Source of the DNA: Paenibacillus taihuensis
GTDB taxonomy: Bacteria > Bacillota > Bacilli > Paenibacillales > Paenibacillaceae
Assembly: GCF_003386535.1 (NCBI RefSeq)
Contig: NZ_QTTN01000023.1
Coordinates: 1-64,000 of the forward strand
Length of the DNA stretch: 64,000 bases
Direction: 5' to 3'
Part shown: positions 1 to 6,948 of the stretch, one piece after another
Layout of the letters: each line of letters opens with the position of its first letter
How positions within the stretch are numbered: position 1 is the first letter of the stretch
Notes under the pieces: model-generated
What the model was told of the DNA's origin: nothing
Seen by the model: only the letters and a program-made list of their open reading frames with translations
The model's database searches: none
Translations under genes and position numbers: made by a program

Positions 1-304
1 CATGGTGTACTGGAAACAATGGAAACGAGTGAAGACAAGGTTTACGAACCTAAAAGCATTTGGGATCCGCGCCAAACAAGCATGGGAATACGCCAACACA
101 AGAAAGGGCTACTGGAGAACCTCCCATAGCCCGATCCTCTCCAAATCCCTCGACAACAATACCCTCAAAGAACTCGGATTCTTATTCTTTTCAGATTACT
201 ACCGACAAGTTACAACGTAAACTTAGGAACCGCCGTATACCGAACGGTACGTACGGTGGTGTGGGAGGTCGGCTACTCAACTAATGGGTAGCCTCCTACC
301 CGAT
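1..304 (+). mobile_element. Group II intron, 3' part (domains V and VI)
   Basis: The window opens inside a group II intron. After the maturase stop, bases 229-260 fold as a domain V hairpin: a nine-base-pair stem (ACCGCCGTA with TACGGTGGT), a two-base CG bulge at 250-251, a four-base-pair upper stem and a four-base loop. Bases 231-233 read CGC, one of the two accepted catalytic triads, and its central G pairs with U as usual. A domain VI-like hairpin with arms GGCTAC and GTAGCC follows, and the intron probably ends near CGAT at 301-304. The 5' part, including the target site, lies outside the window. Confidence 0.85.
2..220 (+). CDS. Group II intron reverse transcriptase/maturase, C-terminal fragment
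   Basis: This is the last ~72 codons of an intron-encoded maturase, open at the left edge; the Met at base 2 is internal, not a start. The residues YWKQWKRVKTRFTNL and, further on, ANTRKGYWR are typical of the C-terminal maturase domain, which binds the intron RNA and assists splicing and retrohoming. The reverse transcriptase domain would lie upstream. The stop is nine bases before domain V, the normal arrangement for an ORF in domain IV. Whether the full element is intact cannot be judged. Confidence 0.85.
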   Translation: MVYWKQWKRVKTRFTNLKAFGIRAKQAWEYANTRKGYWRTSHSPILSKSLDNNTLKELGFLFFSDYYRQVTT

Positions 305-384
305 TACTTGTTGGGGCGGGTTCGCTGGCCAGTTGATCGCCTAACATCAAACGGGATCTGTAGCCTCCTCCGACTCCAGTCCAA

Positions 385-590
385 TCCAGCAATAGGCTTA
401 ACGGACACAGCAGACCTTATGGCTGGCTTTTTCGAGCTCCAGCTGCGCTAACGGACTACAGTGTCACTATCACTCCATTTCTGAGCCAAAATTGGCTCAA
501 ATGCTGGGAATAAGGAATCTGGAGTCCGTTAGAATTTCAAAACTGTCGATTTCGCACGAATAACGTCTCTGTAGTCCGTTAGAGGCCATC
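385..590. repeat. Intergenic repeat with inverted ends (TAACGGACT family)
   Basis: The 390-base gap between the intron end and nrdR holds no gene. It contains a set of related short motifs: GCTAACGGACTACAG at 447-461, its near-complement CTGTAGTCCGTTAG at 569-582, an internal GGAGTCCGTTAGAA at 521-534 and TTAACGGAC near 400. An inner palindrome with arms TGAGCCAA and TTGGCTCA lies at 482-499. The design (inverted ends about 120 bp apart) resembles the TAAGGAACTCCA repeats at 35266 and 57018, but the sequence is only loosely similar. Confidence 0.5.
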
Positions 591-604
591 CGCCACTACA
601 CAAG

Positions 605-637
605 AAAAGCCCAAACCCTCACAGGGTTCAGGCTTTA
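605..637 (-). terminator. Rho-independent terminator after nrdR
   Basis: The hairpin has arms AAGCCC-AACCCT and AGGGTT-AGGCTT with one mismatch and a four-base loop. Read on the minus strand it is followed by a T-containing run. It lies about 60 bp after the nrdR stop. Confidence 0.6.
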
Positions 638-698
638 ACACGCATCATCACTTATTCAACTATCACGCATCAATCATCCACGCTCAACCATCACTCAA

Positions 699-1160
699 TC
701 AACCGTCACTCCTCGAGAGCAGATTGCTCAGCTCTTTCATAAACATGTCGATATCCTTGAACTGCCGATAAACGGAGGCGAACCGGACGTAAGCGACTTC
801 ATCAACCGGATACAGCTGTGACATAACGAGCTCGCCGATTTCGCGGCTCTCTACTTCGGCAAGCGCCGTCGTACGCAATTCTTTCTCCGCTTCGGACACG
901 ATGATTTCAAGCTGATCAATCGATACCGGACGTTTCTCGCAGGCACGAATAAGTCCGCGCAAAATTTTGTCGCGGCTAAATTCTTCACGGCTGCCGTCTT
1001 TCTTAATGACGATCAGCGGCGTTTCCTCCACCATCTCGAACGTCGTGAACCGCCGTGTACATTTCTCGCACTCCCGGCGGCGGCGAATCGATTTATTTTC
1101 GTTAGCGGGTCTGGAATCAAGCACTTTTGTCCCGGCATAGTCGCAATACGGACATTTCAT
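699..1160 (-). CDS. nrdR: Transcriptional repressor NrdR
   Basis: NrdR represses ribonucleotide reductase operons by binding NrdR boxes when its ATP-cone senses dATP/ATP. The 153-residue length is standard. The N-terminus carries the zinc ribbon: CPYC at residues 3-6 and CEKC near 31-34, with the basic stretch [15 protein letters not shown]. The ATP-cone domain follows from about residue 46 ([23 protein letters not shown]). In B. subtilis nrdR also lies in the polA-mutM-coaE neighbourhood, so the context fits. The ATG start is the usual one for the family. It is probably transcribed alone, since an oppositely oriented SASP gene lies upstream. Confidence 0.97.
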   Translation of the reverse strand: MKCPYCDYAGTKVLDSRPANENKSIRRRRECEKCTRRFTTFEMVEETPLIVIKKDGSREEFSRDKILRGLIRACEKRPVSIDQLEIIVSEAEKELRTTALAEVESREIGELVMSQLYPVDEVAYVRFASVYRQFKDIDMFMKELSNLLSRSDG

Positions 1161-1236
1161 CGGTTAATATCCTCCGTCTTCATAGCAGTGTGTGAACGCC
1201 AAATTCTCTTCACCAATCGATTACCAGCCGTTACCT

Positions 1237-1266
1237 GTTATTAAAAAAGGCATTCCGCACATAATA
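1237..1266 (+). promoter_or_regulatory. Candidate sigma-G promoter of the SASP gene
   Basis: CATAATA at 1260-1266 matches the forespore sigma-G -10 pattern CATnnTA fully. The -35 region near 1237-1241 (GTTAT) is only a weak match. Transcription would begin around 1273, just ahead of the ribosome binding site, as is common for ssp genes. Confidence 0.4.
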
Positions 1267-1296
1267 CAGTTACCAACCGCAAGGAGGTGAACGACA

Positions 1297-1506
1297 GTGG
1301 CTAACGGAAACAGCAACCAACTAGTTGTACCACAAGCTAGCGCTGCACTTGACCAAATGAAATATGAGGTCGCACAAGAGCTGGGTATTTCCCTTCCGCA
1401 AGATGGATACTACGGCAACATCACAACAAAAGATGCCGGTTCCATCGGTGGCAGCATTACCCGCAAACTAGTGCAAATTGCAGAGCAATCTCTAGCAGGT
1501 CGATAA
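1297..1506 (+). CDS. Alpha/beta-type small acid-soluble spore protein
   Basis: The 69-residue product is an alpha/beta-type SASP. These proteins coat forespore DNA, force it toward an A-like form and protect it from UV and heat; they are degraded at germination by the GPR protease. The family signatures are present: KYEVAQELGI, which holds the GPR cleavage site (after Glu), and the C-terminal GGSITRKLVQIAEQSL. The start is GTG, set by an ideal ribosome binding site (AAGGAGGTGA at 1281-1290) six bases upstream. Expression in the forespore is expected. This gene is direct evidence for endospore formation. Confidence 0.96.
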   Translation: MANGNSNQLVVPQASAALDQMKYEVAQELGISLPQDGYYGNITTKDAGSIGGSITRKLVQIAEQSLAGR

Positions 1507-1528
1507 TCAAAGGTCTTAATCAACAAGC

Positions 1529-1567
1529 TTTGGCTGGTTGCCGGTAGGCAGCCGGCCAAAGTTTTTA
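1529..1567 (+). terminator. Rho-independent terminator of the SASP gene
   Basis: A GC-rich hairpin (TTTGGCTGGTTGCC with GGCAGCCGGCCAAA, GGTA loop) is followed by GTTTTT on the plus strand. It separates the SASP gene from the convergent transglycosylase gene. Confidence 0.9.
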
Positions 1568-1583
1568 TCATTTCAAAAAAGTC

Positions 1584-2180
1584 TTATTCGGCACCGGTAT
1601 CTACAAGCAAATCCGGATATAGGTCCTTATACTTATTATAATAATAAATGACACGCTGTATATAGTGCCTTGTTTCGCCATACGGTACCTGATCTATCGT
1701 GTCCAGCTGCCCGTCCCATGTGCCGCCTTTTAGCCAGCGGTTTACCGTTCCGGGACCGGCATTATACGCTGCGATGGTCGTATACATATTGCCGTCAAAC
1801 TGATTATACAATGAGTTCAAGTACCAGGCGCCGATCTCGATTCCAACATCAGCCCGGTTCGAAATGGATTCCAACGTAACATTCGTGAATCCACCCCGCT
1901 CGATAATCCACTTGGCTGTATCTGGCATAAGCTGCATCACGCCGATCGCACCTTTTTTCGAAACGACGCCTGTCTTATAATTCGTCTCGACGCGGATAAT
2001 CGCTGCCACGAGATGCGGCTCCAGCTTATAATTGTTTGCGCTAATAACAATATCCTCTCGGTATTTCACCGGGTACAGCCAGTGGCTCATCCATTCCGAG
2101 CGTACGAATAGTAAGGTGAGAAGTGCAATACACAAGATGAGAACCACTCTGCGCCGAAATTTGTTTCTTCGTTTCTTCAT
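1584..2180 (-). CDS. Membrane-anchored lytic transglycosylase (SLT domain)
   Basis: The predicted enzyme cleaves the MurNAc-GlcNAc bond of peptidoglycan to give 1,6-anhydro ends. A basic N-terminus (residues 1-11) precedes one membrane segment (12-27), so the catalytic domain should face the wall. The SLT signatures are clear: catalytic Glu65 in RVETNY, GAIGVMQLMP at 77-86 and AAYNAGPG at 137-144. The 198-residue size fits the short Slt family beside coaE in Paenibacillus-like genomes. Its ATG overlaps the coaE stop (ATGA), so the two are translationally coupled. Confidence 0.92.
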   Translation of the reverse strand: MKKRRNKFRRRVVLILCIALLTLLFVRSEWMSHWLYPVKYREDIVISANNYKLEPHLVAAIIRVETNYKTGVVSKKGAIGVMQLMPDTAKWIIERGGFTNVTLESISNRADVGIEIGAWYLNSLYNQFDGNMYTTIAAYNAGPGTVNRWLKGGTWDGQLDTIDQVPYGETRHYIQRVIYYYNKYKDLYPDLLVDTGAE

Positions 2181-2773
2181 GGCAATCCCTGCTCACGCCA
2201 AAATCGTTCAATCTGCTGTTCCGTCTCCGCCAGTGTTCCTCTGTTGTCGATGACGTATGTAGCCCGGCGCTTCTTCTCTTCAATATCCAGCTGCAGCGCG
2301 ATCCGCTGCGACGCTTGCTCTTCTGTTAACTGGTTCCGCTGCTTAAGCCGTTCGAGCTGAACAGACTGCGGCACGTAGACGACCATCACCGCATCGTACA
2401 TCGCATCTTGTCCCGTTTCAAACAATAAGGGAATGTCTGCGACGATCAGCTGCTTCGGATCTTCCGCTTCATACGCTTCTATTCTTTCCCACATTCGCTT
2501 CCGAATTGCAGGATGCAGAATAGAATTCAGTTTGCTTAACTGTTCAGGATTGTTAAACACAAGCTTGCCAACTTGAGCCCGATTCATCGTTCCATCTTCA
2601 TTCAAGACAGCTTGTCCGAATTCAGAAACAATTGCCGCGAGCGCAGGCTCGCCGGGAAGCACCACTTCCCGGGCGACCTGATCAGCATCAACAAGCTTGG
2701 CGCCTCGCGCGAGAAGCATCGCGCTGACCGTGCTTTTACCACAAGCGATGCCGCCTGTTAATCCGAGTCTCAA
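2177..2773 (-). CDS. coaE: Dephospho-CoA kinase
   Basis: CoaE phosphorylates the 3' hydroxyl of dephospho-CoA in the last step of coenzyme A synthesis. The P-loop GGIACGKST lies at the N-terminus, and DADQVAREVV and VADIPLLFETG are family motifs. I place the start at a TTG (2771-2773) because GAGGTGA lies five bases upstream; this gives 198 residues and the N-terminus MRLGLTGG, as in homologues. An upstream in-frame ATG at 2812 would overlap the ribosome binding site. It lies 68 bp after ytaF and is coupled to the transglycosylase gene. Confidence 0.95.
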   Translation of the reverse strand: MRLGLTGGIACGKSTVSAMLLARGAKLVDADQVAREVVLPGEPALAAIVSEFGQAVLNEDGTMNRAQVGKLVFNNPEQLSKLNSILHPAIRKRMWERIEAYEAEDPKQLIVADIPLLFETGQDAMYDAVMVVYVPQSVQLERLKQRNQLTEEQASQRIALQLDIEEKKRRATYVIDNRGTLAETEQQIERFWREQGLP

Positions 2774-2841
2774 TACATTCACCTCATAATGGAATAAGCC
2801 TAAATGAACCATGTGTTGCAGTATATCATTACCATTCTATT

Positions 2842-3564
2842 CTACATGAGCCGCAAGAAGCCCATCACAATCAGCATAATACCCGGCAGCACCGATAAAG
2901 CACGCATACCGCGCCATCCGGCGAATCGGAATCCGAGCCGCATGCCGGCAAGCAGGAAGAGCCCGCTGGTCGTACTGATAATAAGTGCAGTCAGCAGTGG
3001 ATCATACCCGACCATCGCAGCTCCAAGACCCGCGCCGAAGCTGTCGAGCGACAAGGCGAAGCCGAGCAAAATCGCTTCCGATGCCGAGATGATTCCGGAA
3101 CGGTCTACGTCAGCGACCTGCGGCGTCCGCAAAATCTGGATGACGATACCGAGTCGTTTGAGCTCGAGGTTGACGATCGCCGATGCAGTCACTTCACCTG
3201 ACGCAGGCTGTACTTCCGTGACGGCGATGCCGCTCACTTGCGATGCCGCGCTATCGGCAGCCTCGTCATCCGCGACGTTGTCCCCGGCCTTGCGACGCTG
3301 CCAATATTGTATGAGCGCCCAGACGCCGATACACATGAGCAGCAGCGCACCGATCATTTTGGCCACGGTCGGCGACATATAATTGGTTAAGATCGAACCG
3401 ATTTGCATCGATAGCCAGACGACAAGACCCGAGCAGAACGCGATAATGATTACCGACAGAATCGGAATCCGAATACGGCGCAAGCCGTACGTAACCCCAA
3501 CGCCAAATCCATCCAAGCTTACAGCAAAAGCAAGCAGCAGCAGTGAAGCGGCATGTACAAGCAC
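2842..3564 (-). CDS. ytaF: Sporulation membrane protein YtaF (MntP-like)
   Basis: This is a multi-pass membrane protein of the YtaF family, related to the MntP manganese exporter fold and known in B. subtilis as a sporulation protein of undefined chemistry. Two half-repeats are visible: LAFAVSLDGFGVGVTYGLR near the N-terminus and LGFALSLDSFGAGLGAAMVG in the second half, each with the conserved SLD(G/S)FG acidic motif inside a membrane helix. A long soluble linker separates them. The start is GTG at 3562-3564, with GGGAGGG upstream. The order mutM-ytaF-coaE matches B. subtilis. Confidence 0.9.
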   Translation of the reverse strand: MLVHAASLLLLAFAVSLDGFGVGVTYGLRRIRIPILSVIIIAFCSGLVVWLSMQIGSILTNYMSPTVAKMIGALLLMCIGVWALIQYWQRRKAGDNVADDEAADSAASQVSGIAVTEVQPASGEVTASAIVNLELKRLGIVIQILRTPQVADVDRSGIISASEAILLGFALSLDSFGAGLGAAMVGYDPLLTALIISTTSGLFLLAGMRLGFRFAGWRGMRALSVLPGIMLIVMGFLRLM

Positions 3565-3661
3565 TTTGATGTCCCTCCCATGATGACAAAGCACAGGCGT
3601 TCTGTGCATTCGCCTAGAAACATGAATGGTACATCATATGCGCGCTGCTTCAACTCGTGCC

Positions 3662-4534
3662 TTATTTGGCGGCCTGCTTGACCTGATTCGCCCGTTTACC
3701 CGCTTTCGGCAGAGGCTGACAACGCAGACAAATGTGCGTGCCACGTCCGCCGACAACGGATTTGCTGATCGGACCGCCGCAGCTGCGGCATGCTTCCTTC
3801 TCGCGGCCATACACAAGCAGCTCATGCTGGAACATGCCCATCTCGCCTTGACCGTTTACATACGACTTAATCGAGGAACCTCCCGCATCAACTGCGCGGC
3901 CGAGCGTTGCTCGAATGGCATCGTACAATCGGCTCCAATCCGCAGCCTTCAGCGTATCCGGCGTCCGCTCCGGATGGATGCCTGCCGTGAACAGCGCCTC
4001 ATCCACATAGATATTGCCGAGTCCGACGATATGCTCTTGATTCAACAGCAGCGGCTTAATCTTCGTTTTGCGGCTGGCGACTGCTTTCTTGAACGCCTGC
4101 AGCGTGAACGCTTCTTCGAGCGGCTCGATGCCTAGCTTATTCAGCGGCGGCAGCGTCAGATCATCGCCCGGCGCGAACAAATGCATCGTCCCGAATTGGC
4201 GTACGTCCTTATAACGCAGCTCCATGCCGTCATCGAAGTGGAACCTCACATGCGTATGCAGTTCAACTGGTTCGTCTTGCTTATATACACCATAACGGCC
4301 TTCCATGCGCAAATGCGAAACAAGGACAAGACCATCCAGTATAATCCTTAGAAATTTACCCCGTCTCTCCACGGATTGAATCGTGTGGCCCGCAAGCGCA
4401 GCAGCGAAAGCTTCCGGCTCCTCCGGCCGTTGAATGATTCGCGGAAGGGTAACGGTAACCCGCTCGATCCGTTTGCCTGCAACAAGCTCGTTCAGCGTCC
4501 GGCGAACGGTTTCAACCTCTGGTAATTCCGGCAT
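3662..4534 (-). CDS. mutM: Formamidopyrimidine-DNA glycosylase (Fpg/MutM)
   Basis: MutM removes 8-oxoguanine and ring-opened purines and nicks the abasic site by beta,delta-elimination. The mature N-terminus PELPEVETVRR provides the catalytic proline (Pro2) and Glu3. The helix-two-turn-helix region (GIHPERTPDTL) precedes the C-terminal zinc finger with four cysteines, CRSC and CLRC. At 290 residues it is slightly longer than usual because of a basic tail rich in Lys, Arg and Gln. GGGAGGG lies ahead of the ATG. The gene follows polA in B. subtilis; here a glycohydrolase gene and terminators intervene. Confidence 0.97.
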   Translation of the reverse strand: MPELPEVETVRRTLNELVAGKRIERVTVTLPRIIQRPEEPEAFAAALAGHTIQSVERRGKFLRIILDGLVLVSHLRMEGRYGVYKQDEPVELHTHVRFHFDDGMELRYKDVRQFGTMHLFAPGDDLTLPPLNKLGIEPLEEAFTLQAFKKAVASRKTKIKPLLLNQEHIVGLGNIYVDEALFTAGIHPERTPDTLKAADWSRLYDAIRATLGRAVDAGGSSIKSYVNGQGEMGMFQHELLVYGREKEACRSCGGPISKSVVGGRGTHICLRCQPLPKAGKRANQVKQAAK

Positions 4535-4646
4535 TTCTTATTTCCCTCCCATGCAAAAAGCTCAACCACCATTATACCTCAGCGCGGCCAAAACTCCTAG
4601 CGACAAGGACTCCCATCTTCAGCGGTTTACAACGATTTCTCAATAA

Positions 4647-4677
4647 GAAAAACTCCCGCCGCACGCAGCGACGAGAG
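4647..4677 (-). terminator. Rho-independent terminator after the glycohydrolase gene
   Basis: On the minus strand a ten-base-pair stem (CTCTCGTCGC with GCGGCGGGAG, two G-U pairs, loop TGCGT) is followed by TTTTTC. It lies 20 bp after the stop of the 4698-6839 gene and separates it from mutM. Confidence 0.8.
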
Positions 4678-4697
4678 CTTCACCACAATTGTATCGA

Positions 4698-6839
4698 TTA
4701 TTGCCCGCGAACCGAAAATTGCTTGTAATGCGTATGGCTGCCCGCCATATTCGAGAACCCGATTTGCCCGTTCAGATACGGAGCATCTGTATCCTCCACC
4801 TGAAGCACCTTGATCCCATCTACGTAGACGATGAAACGGTTCTGAATCGCAGCAACTTTAATCGTATAATCGCTCTGCAGCGACCATGCAAAGTCAGCCG
4901 AAGCAAGCTCCTTGTAACCATGCGAATTCTTGTAAAAGCAAACCTTATCGCCAGGTGCGAGACCAACCGCGTAAGACCGGATGCCGCCTTGGACGCGGAA
5001 CTGAATGTGATGATGACCGCCAGCAATCGGATGAACGACCGCTTCGTACACATAGTCCTGCCACTTCAGATCGCCGGTGTAGGTTTCAGCTGGCTCGCCG
5101 CTGTAGCTGCCGGACAACTCGCCGCCTTCAAGCGCCCAAAGTCCACGTAGACTGGTGAACTGGCTCACCGGAAGATGAAGTCCGTGCCAGCGCTCTGTCC
5201 GTTCGTGCTGGAAGCTCACCGCATATTGTGGCGTACCCGAGAAGTCCATATGGTCGACATAAGCGACCAGATTATCGTTCCAGCCTTCCGACGGTATGAA
5301 TTCGATGCCTGCTTCCTCGATGCACACATTCTCCATGTAAGGCAGCTCGAACCGTATCGAAGTCCATTCGCCCCGTACGAGTTCAACTGTTTCACCGTAA
5401 TGACGCACCTCAGCATTGCCATCAAGTACATATAGCCGTGCCCGAATACCTGCCCTGCCAAAGTCAGGCACCATCACCTTAGTGCTAATCGTTTGCCCCG
5501 GATACAGCTGCGGCGAGAAGCTAGGATCGTAGCGGCTGTCGTTGAAATCATCCGGACGATAGTAGGTCTTGTAGTACGTCCGGTAACCATAACCGCATGT
5601 TGCCCGGTCGAACACCACTTTCAGGGCGCGGCTGCCGCTCGCCACTGCTTCAGTCGTATTTTCCACGAAGCTCGTGACATGTGCGCCGCTTGGATCAAAG
5701 TCGGTACGGAAGGCATGCGTAGAGCCTGGATATTCAAAATGGAACCGCGGCCCGTCACCTTTCAGCACCGAAGCCCACTCCGAAGGCAATTCTACGCCAG
5801 CAATTTTGTAGCCAAAGCTTGCGATATACGATGCGCACCAAGGGATGTCCAGCATATTGAGCGTGCCAATGACACTGGAGCAGCAGAGGAAGTCGTTGAT
5901 CGGCTTGCGCCACGAAGCATCGATGCCGTCCAGTCCATTCATGACGCCCATAATCGTGCCGACGTTCGCAACGTTGCAGTCCGTATCCCAGCCGCACATA
6001 TTACAGATGTTAATGGCTCGTGAGAAGTCGCCGCCTCCATAGAGCAGGGAGAGTACGATGACCGCCGCATTCGGGATGATGTGGCATTCGCCAGGATACA
6101 GACGATAGCCGAAATTGTCTCTTACATAGAAGAACGCTTCGCGCCAATTCTCCGGTTGCTGGGCGTGGTAATCCATGACCGCCCGCGTCATGCGCGTAAA
6201 TTCGCAATCCGCCGGAATGACCGTCAGTCCTTCCTCCAGAATCGTGCGAATATCCTTATGTACGAATGCAGCCGCGATACACGCCGCAATGAACATGCCG
6301 CCGTACTTGCCATTACCGTCATGAGAGACACTTGCAATTTTCTCCGCATACTCGGCAGCGCGCTTCGGATTGCCTGGATTAATGAGTCCCCATACATCGA
6401 TGAAGATTTGACCGCCGATTTGCTCGGCGACGGCTGCACCGTTCTGCTCAATCGAGCCGGAACGCGGCGCCATAATTCCATTCTTCAAATTCTGATATGC
6501 CGTATGCTCCGTCGACTTGCCATAGCCGCCCCACCAGAAGAAGCTGTGGCCGTCCGGCGCATAGTTGAGCCACGTAAGACCCATCTGCTCCGCCGTAATG
6601 TCGCTTGTATGTGTGAAATCCTCTAACGCGCGCAGGAAGAACATCGGACCATTCGTGTCATCATCCGCGGCGAAGTTCTTGAACGTATGCAAGTACCCGG
6701 TAATCTCCCCGAACGTTCGCGCAATCCGGTCATATGTCCACTGTTCAATATTGCCGCCGTGGCGCACGCCAATGACTTTGCCTAGCCAGCCGGCGTATAC
6801 ACGCTCTATATAATCGTTCGGAATCGAAGTCACTGTCAT
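4698..6839 (-). CDS. ADP-ribosylglycohydrolase-family protein with C-terminal carbohydrate-binding-like region
   Basis: The N-terminal ~350 residues belong to the DraG/ADP-ribosylglycohydrolase fold, which uses a binuclear metal centre to remove ADP-ribose. Both acidic clusters are present: DDDT at residues 59-62 and GWDTDCN at 283-289. The C-terminal ~340 residues are beta-rich with aromatic patches (DFSGTPQYAVSF, GHHHIQFRVQGG, YVDGIKVLQVED) and resemble LamG/concanavalin-like modules, so a sugar-linked substrate is possible. No signal peptide is seen. The start at 6839 follows GAGGAGGG. At 713 residues it is over twice the size of a simple DraG. The true substrate is unknown. Confidence 0.75.
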   Translation of the reverse strand: MTVTSIPNDYIERVYAGWLGKVIGVRHGGNIEQWTYDRIARTFGEITGYLHTFKNFAADDDTNGPMFFLRALEDFTHTSDITAEQMGLTWLNYAPDGHSFFWWGGYGKSTEHTAYQNLKNGIMAPRSGSIEQNGAAVAEQIGGQIFIDVWGLINPGNPKRAAEYAEKIASVSHDGNGKYGGMFIAACIAAAFVHKDIRTILEEGLTVIPADCEFTRMTRAVMDYHAQQPENWREAFFYVRDNFGYRLYPGECHIIPNAAVIVLSLLYGGGDFSRAINICNMCGWDTDCNVANVGTIMGVMNGLDGIDASWRKPINDFLCCSSVIGTLNMLDIPWCASYIASFGYKIAGVELPSEWASVLKGDGPRFHFEYPGSTHAFRTDFDPSGAHVTSFVENTTEAVASGSRALKVVFDRATCGYGYRTYYKTYYRPDDFNDSRYDPSFSPQLYPGQTISTKVMVPDFGRAGIRARLYVLDGNAEVRHYGETVELVRGEWTSIRFELPYMENVCIEEAGIEFIPSEGWNDNLVAYVDHMDFSGTPQYAVSFQHERTERWHGLHLPVSQFTSLRGLWALEGGELSGSYSGEPAETYTGDLKWQDYVYEAVVHPIAGGHHHIQFRVQGGIRSYAVGLAPGDKVCFYKNSHGYKELASADFAWSLQSDYTIKVAAIQNRFIVYVDGIKVLQVEDTDAPYLNGQIGFSNMAGSHTHYKQFSVRGQ

Positions 6840-6888
6840 TTCATAGCCCTCCTCGAGTAAAGTAAGCGGTTGCAAGATAAAGCAATGA

Positions 6889-6939
6889 AGAGGCTGCCAT
6901 GAATATGAACATAATCATTAACAGTCATAGGCAGCCTCT
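6889..6939. terminator. Inverted repeat between polA and the glycohydrolase gene
   Basis: Ten-base perfect arms AGAGGCTGCC and GGCAGCCTCT flank a 31-base spacer. It lies just after the polA stop and probably acts as the polA terminator, although the T-run is poor. Confidence 0.5.
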
Positions 6940-6948
6940 CTCTTTCAA

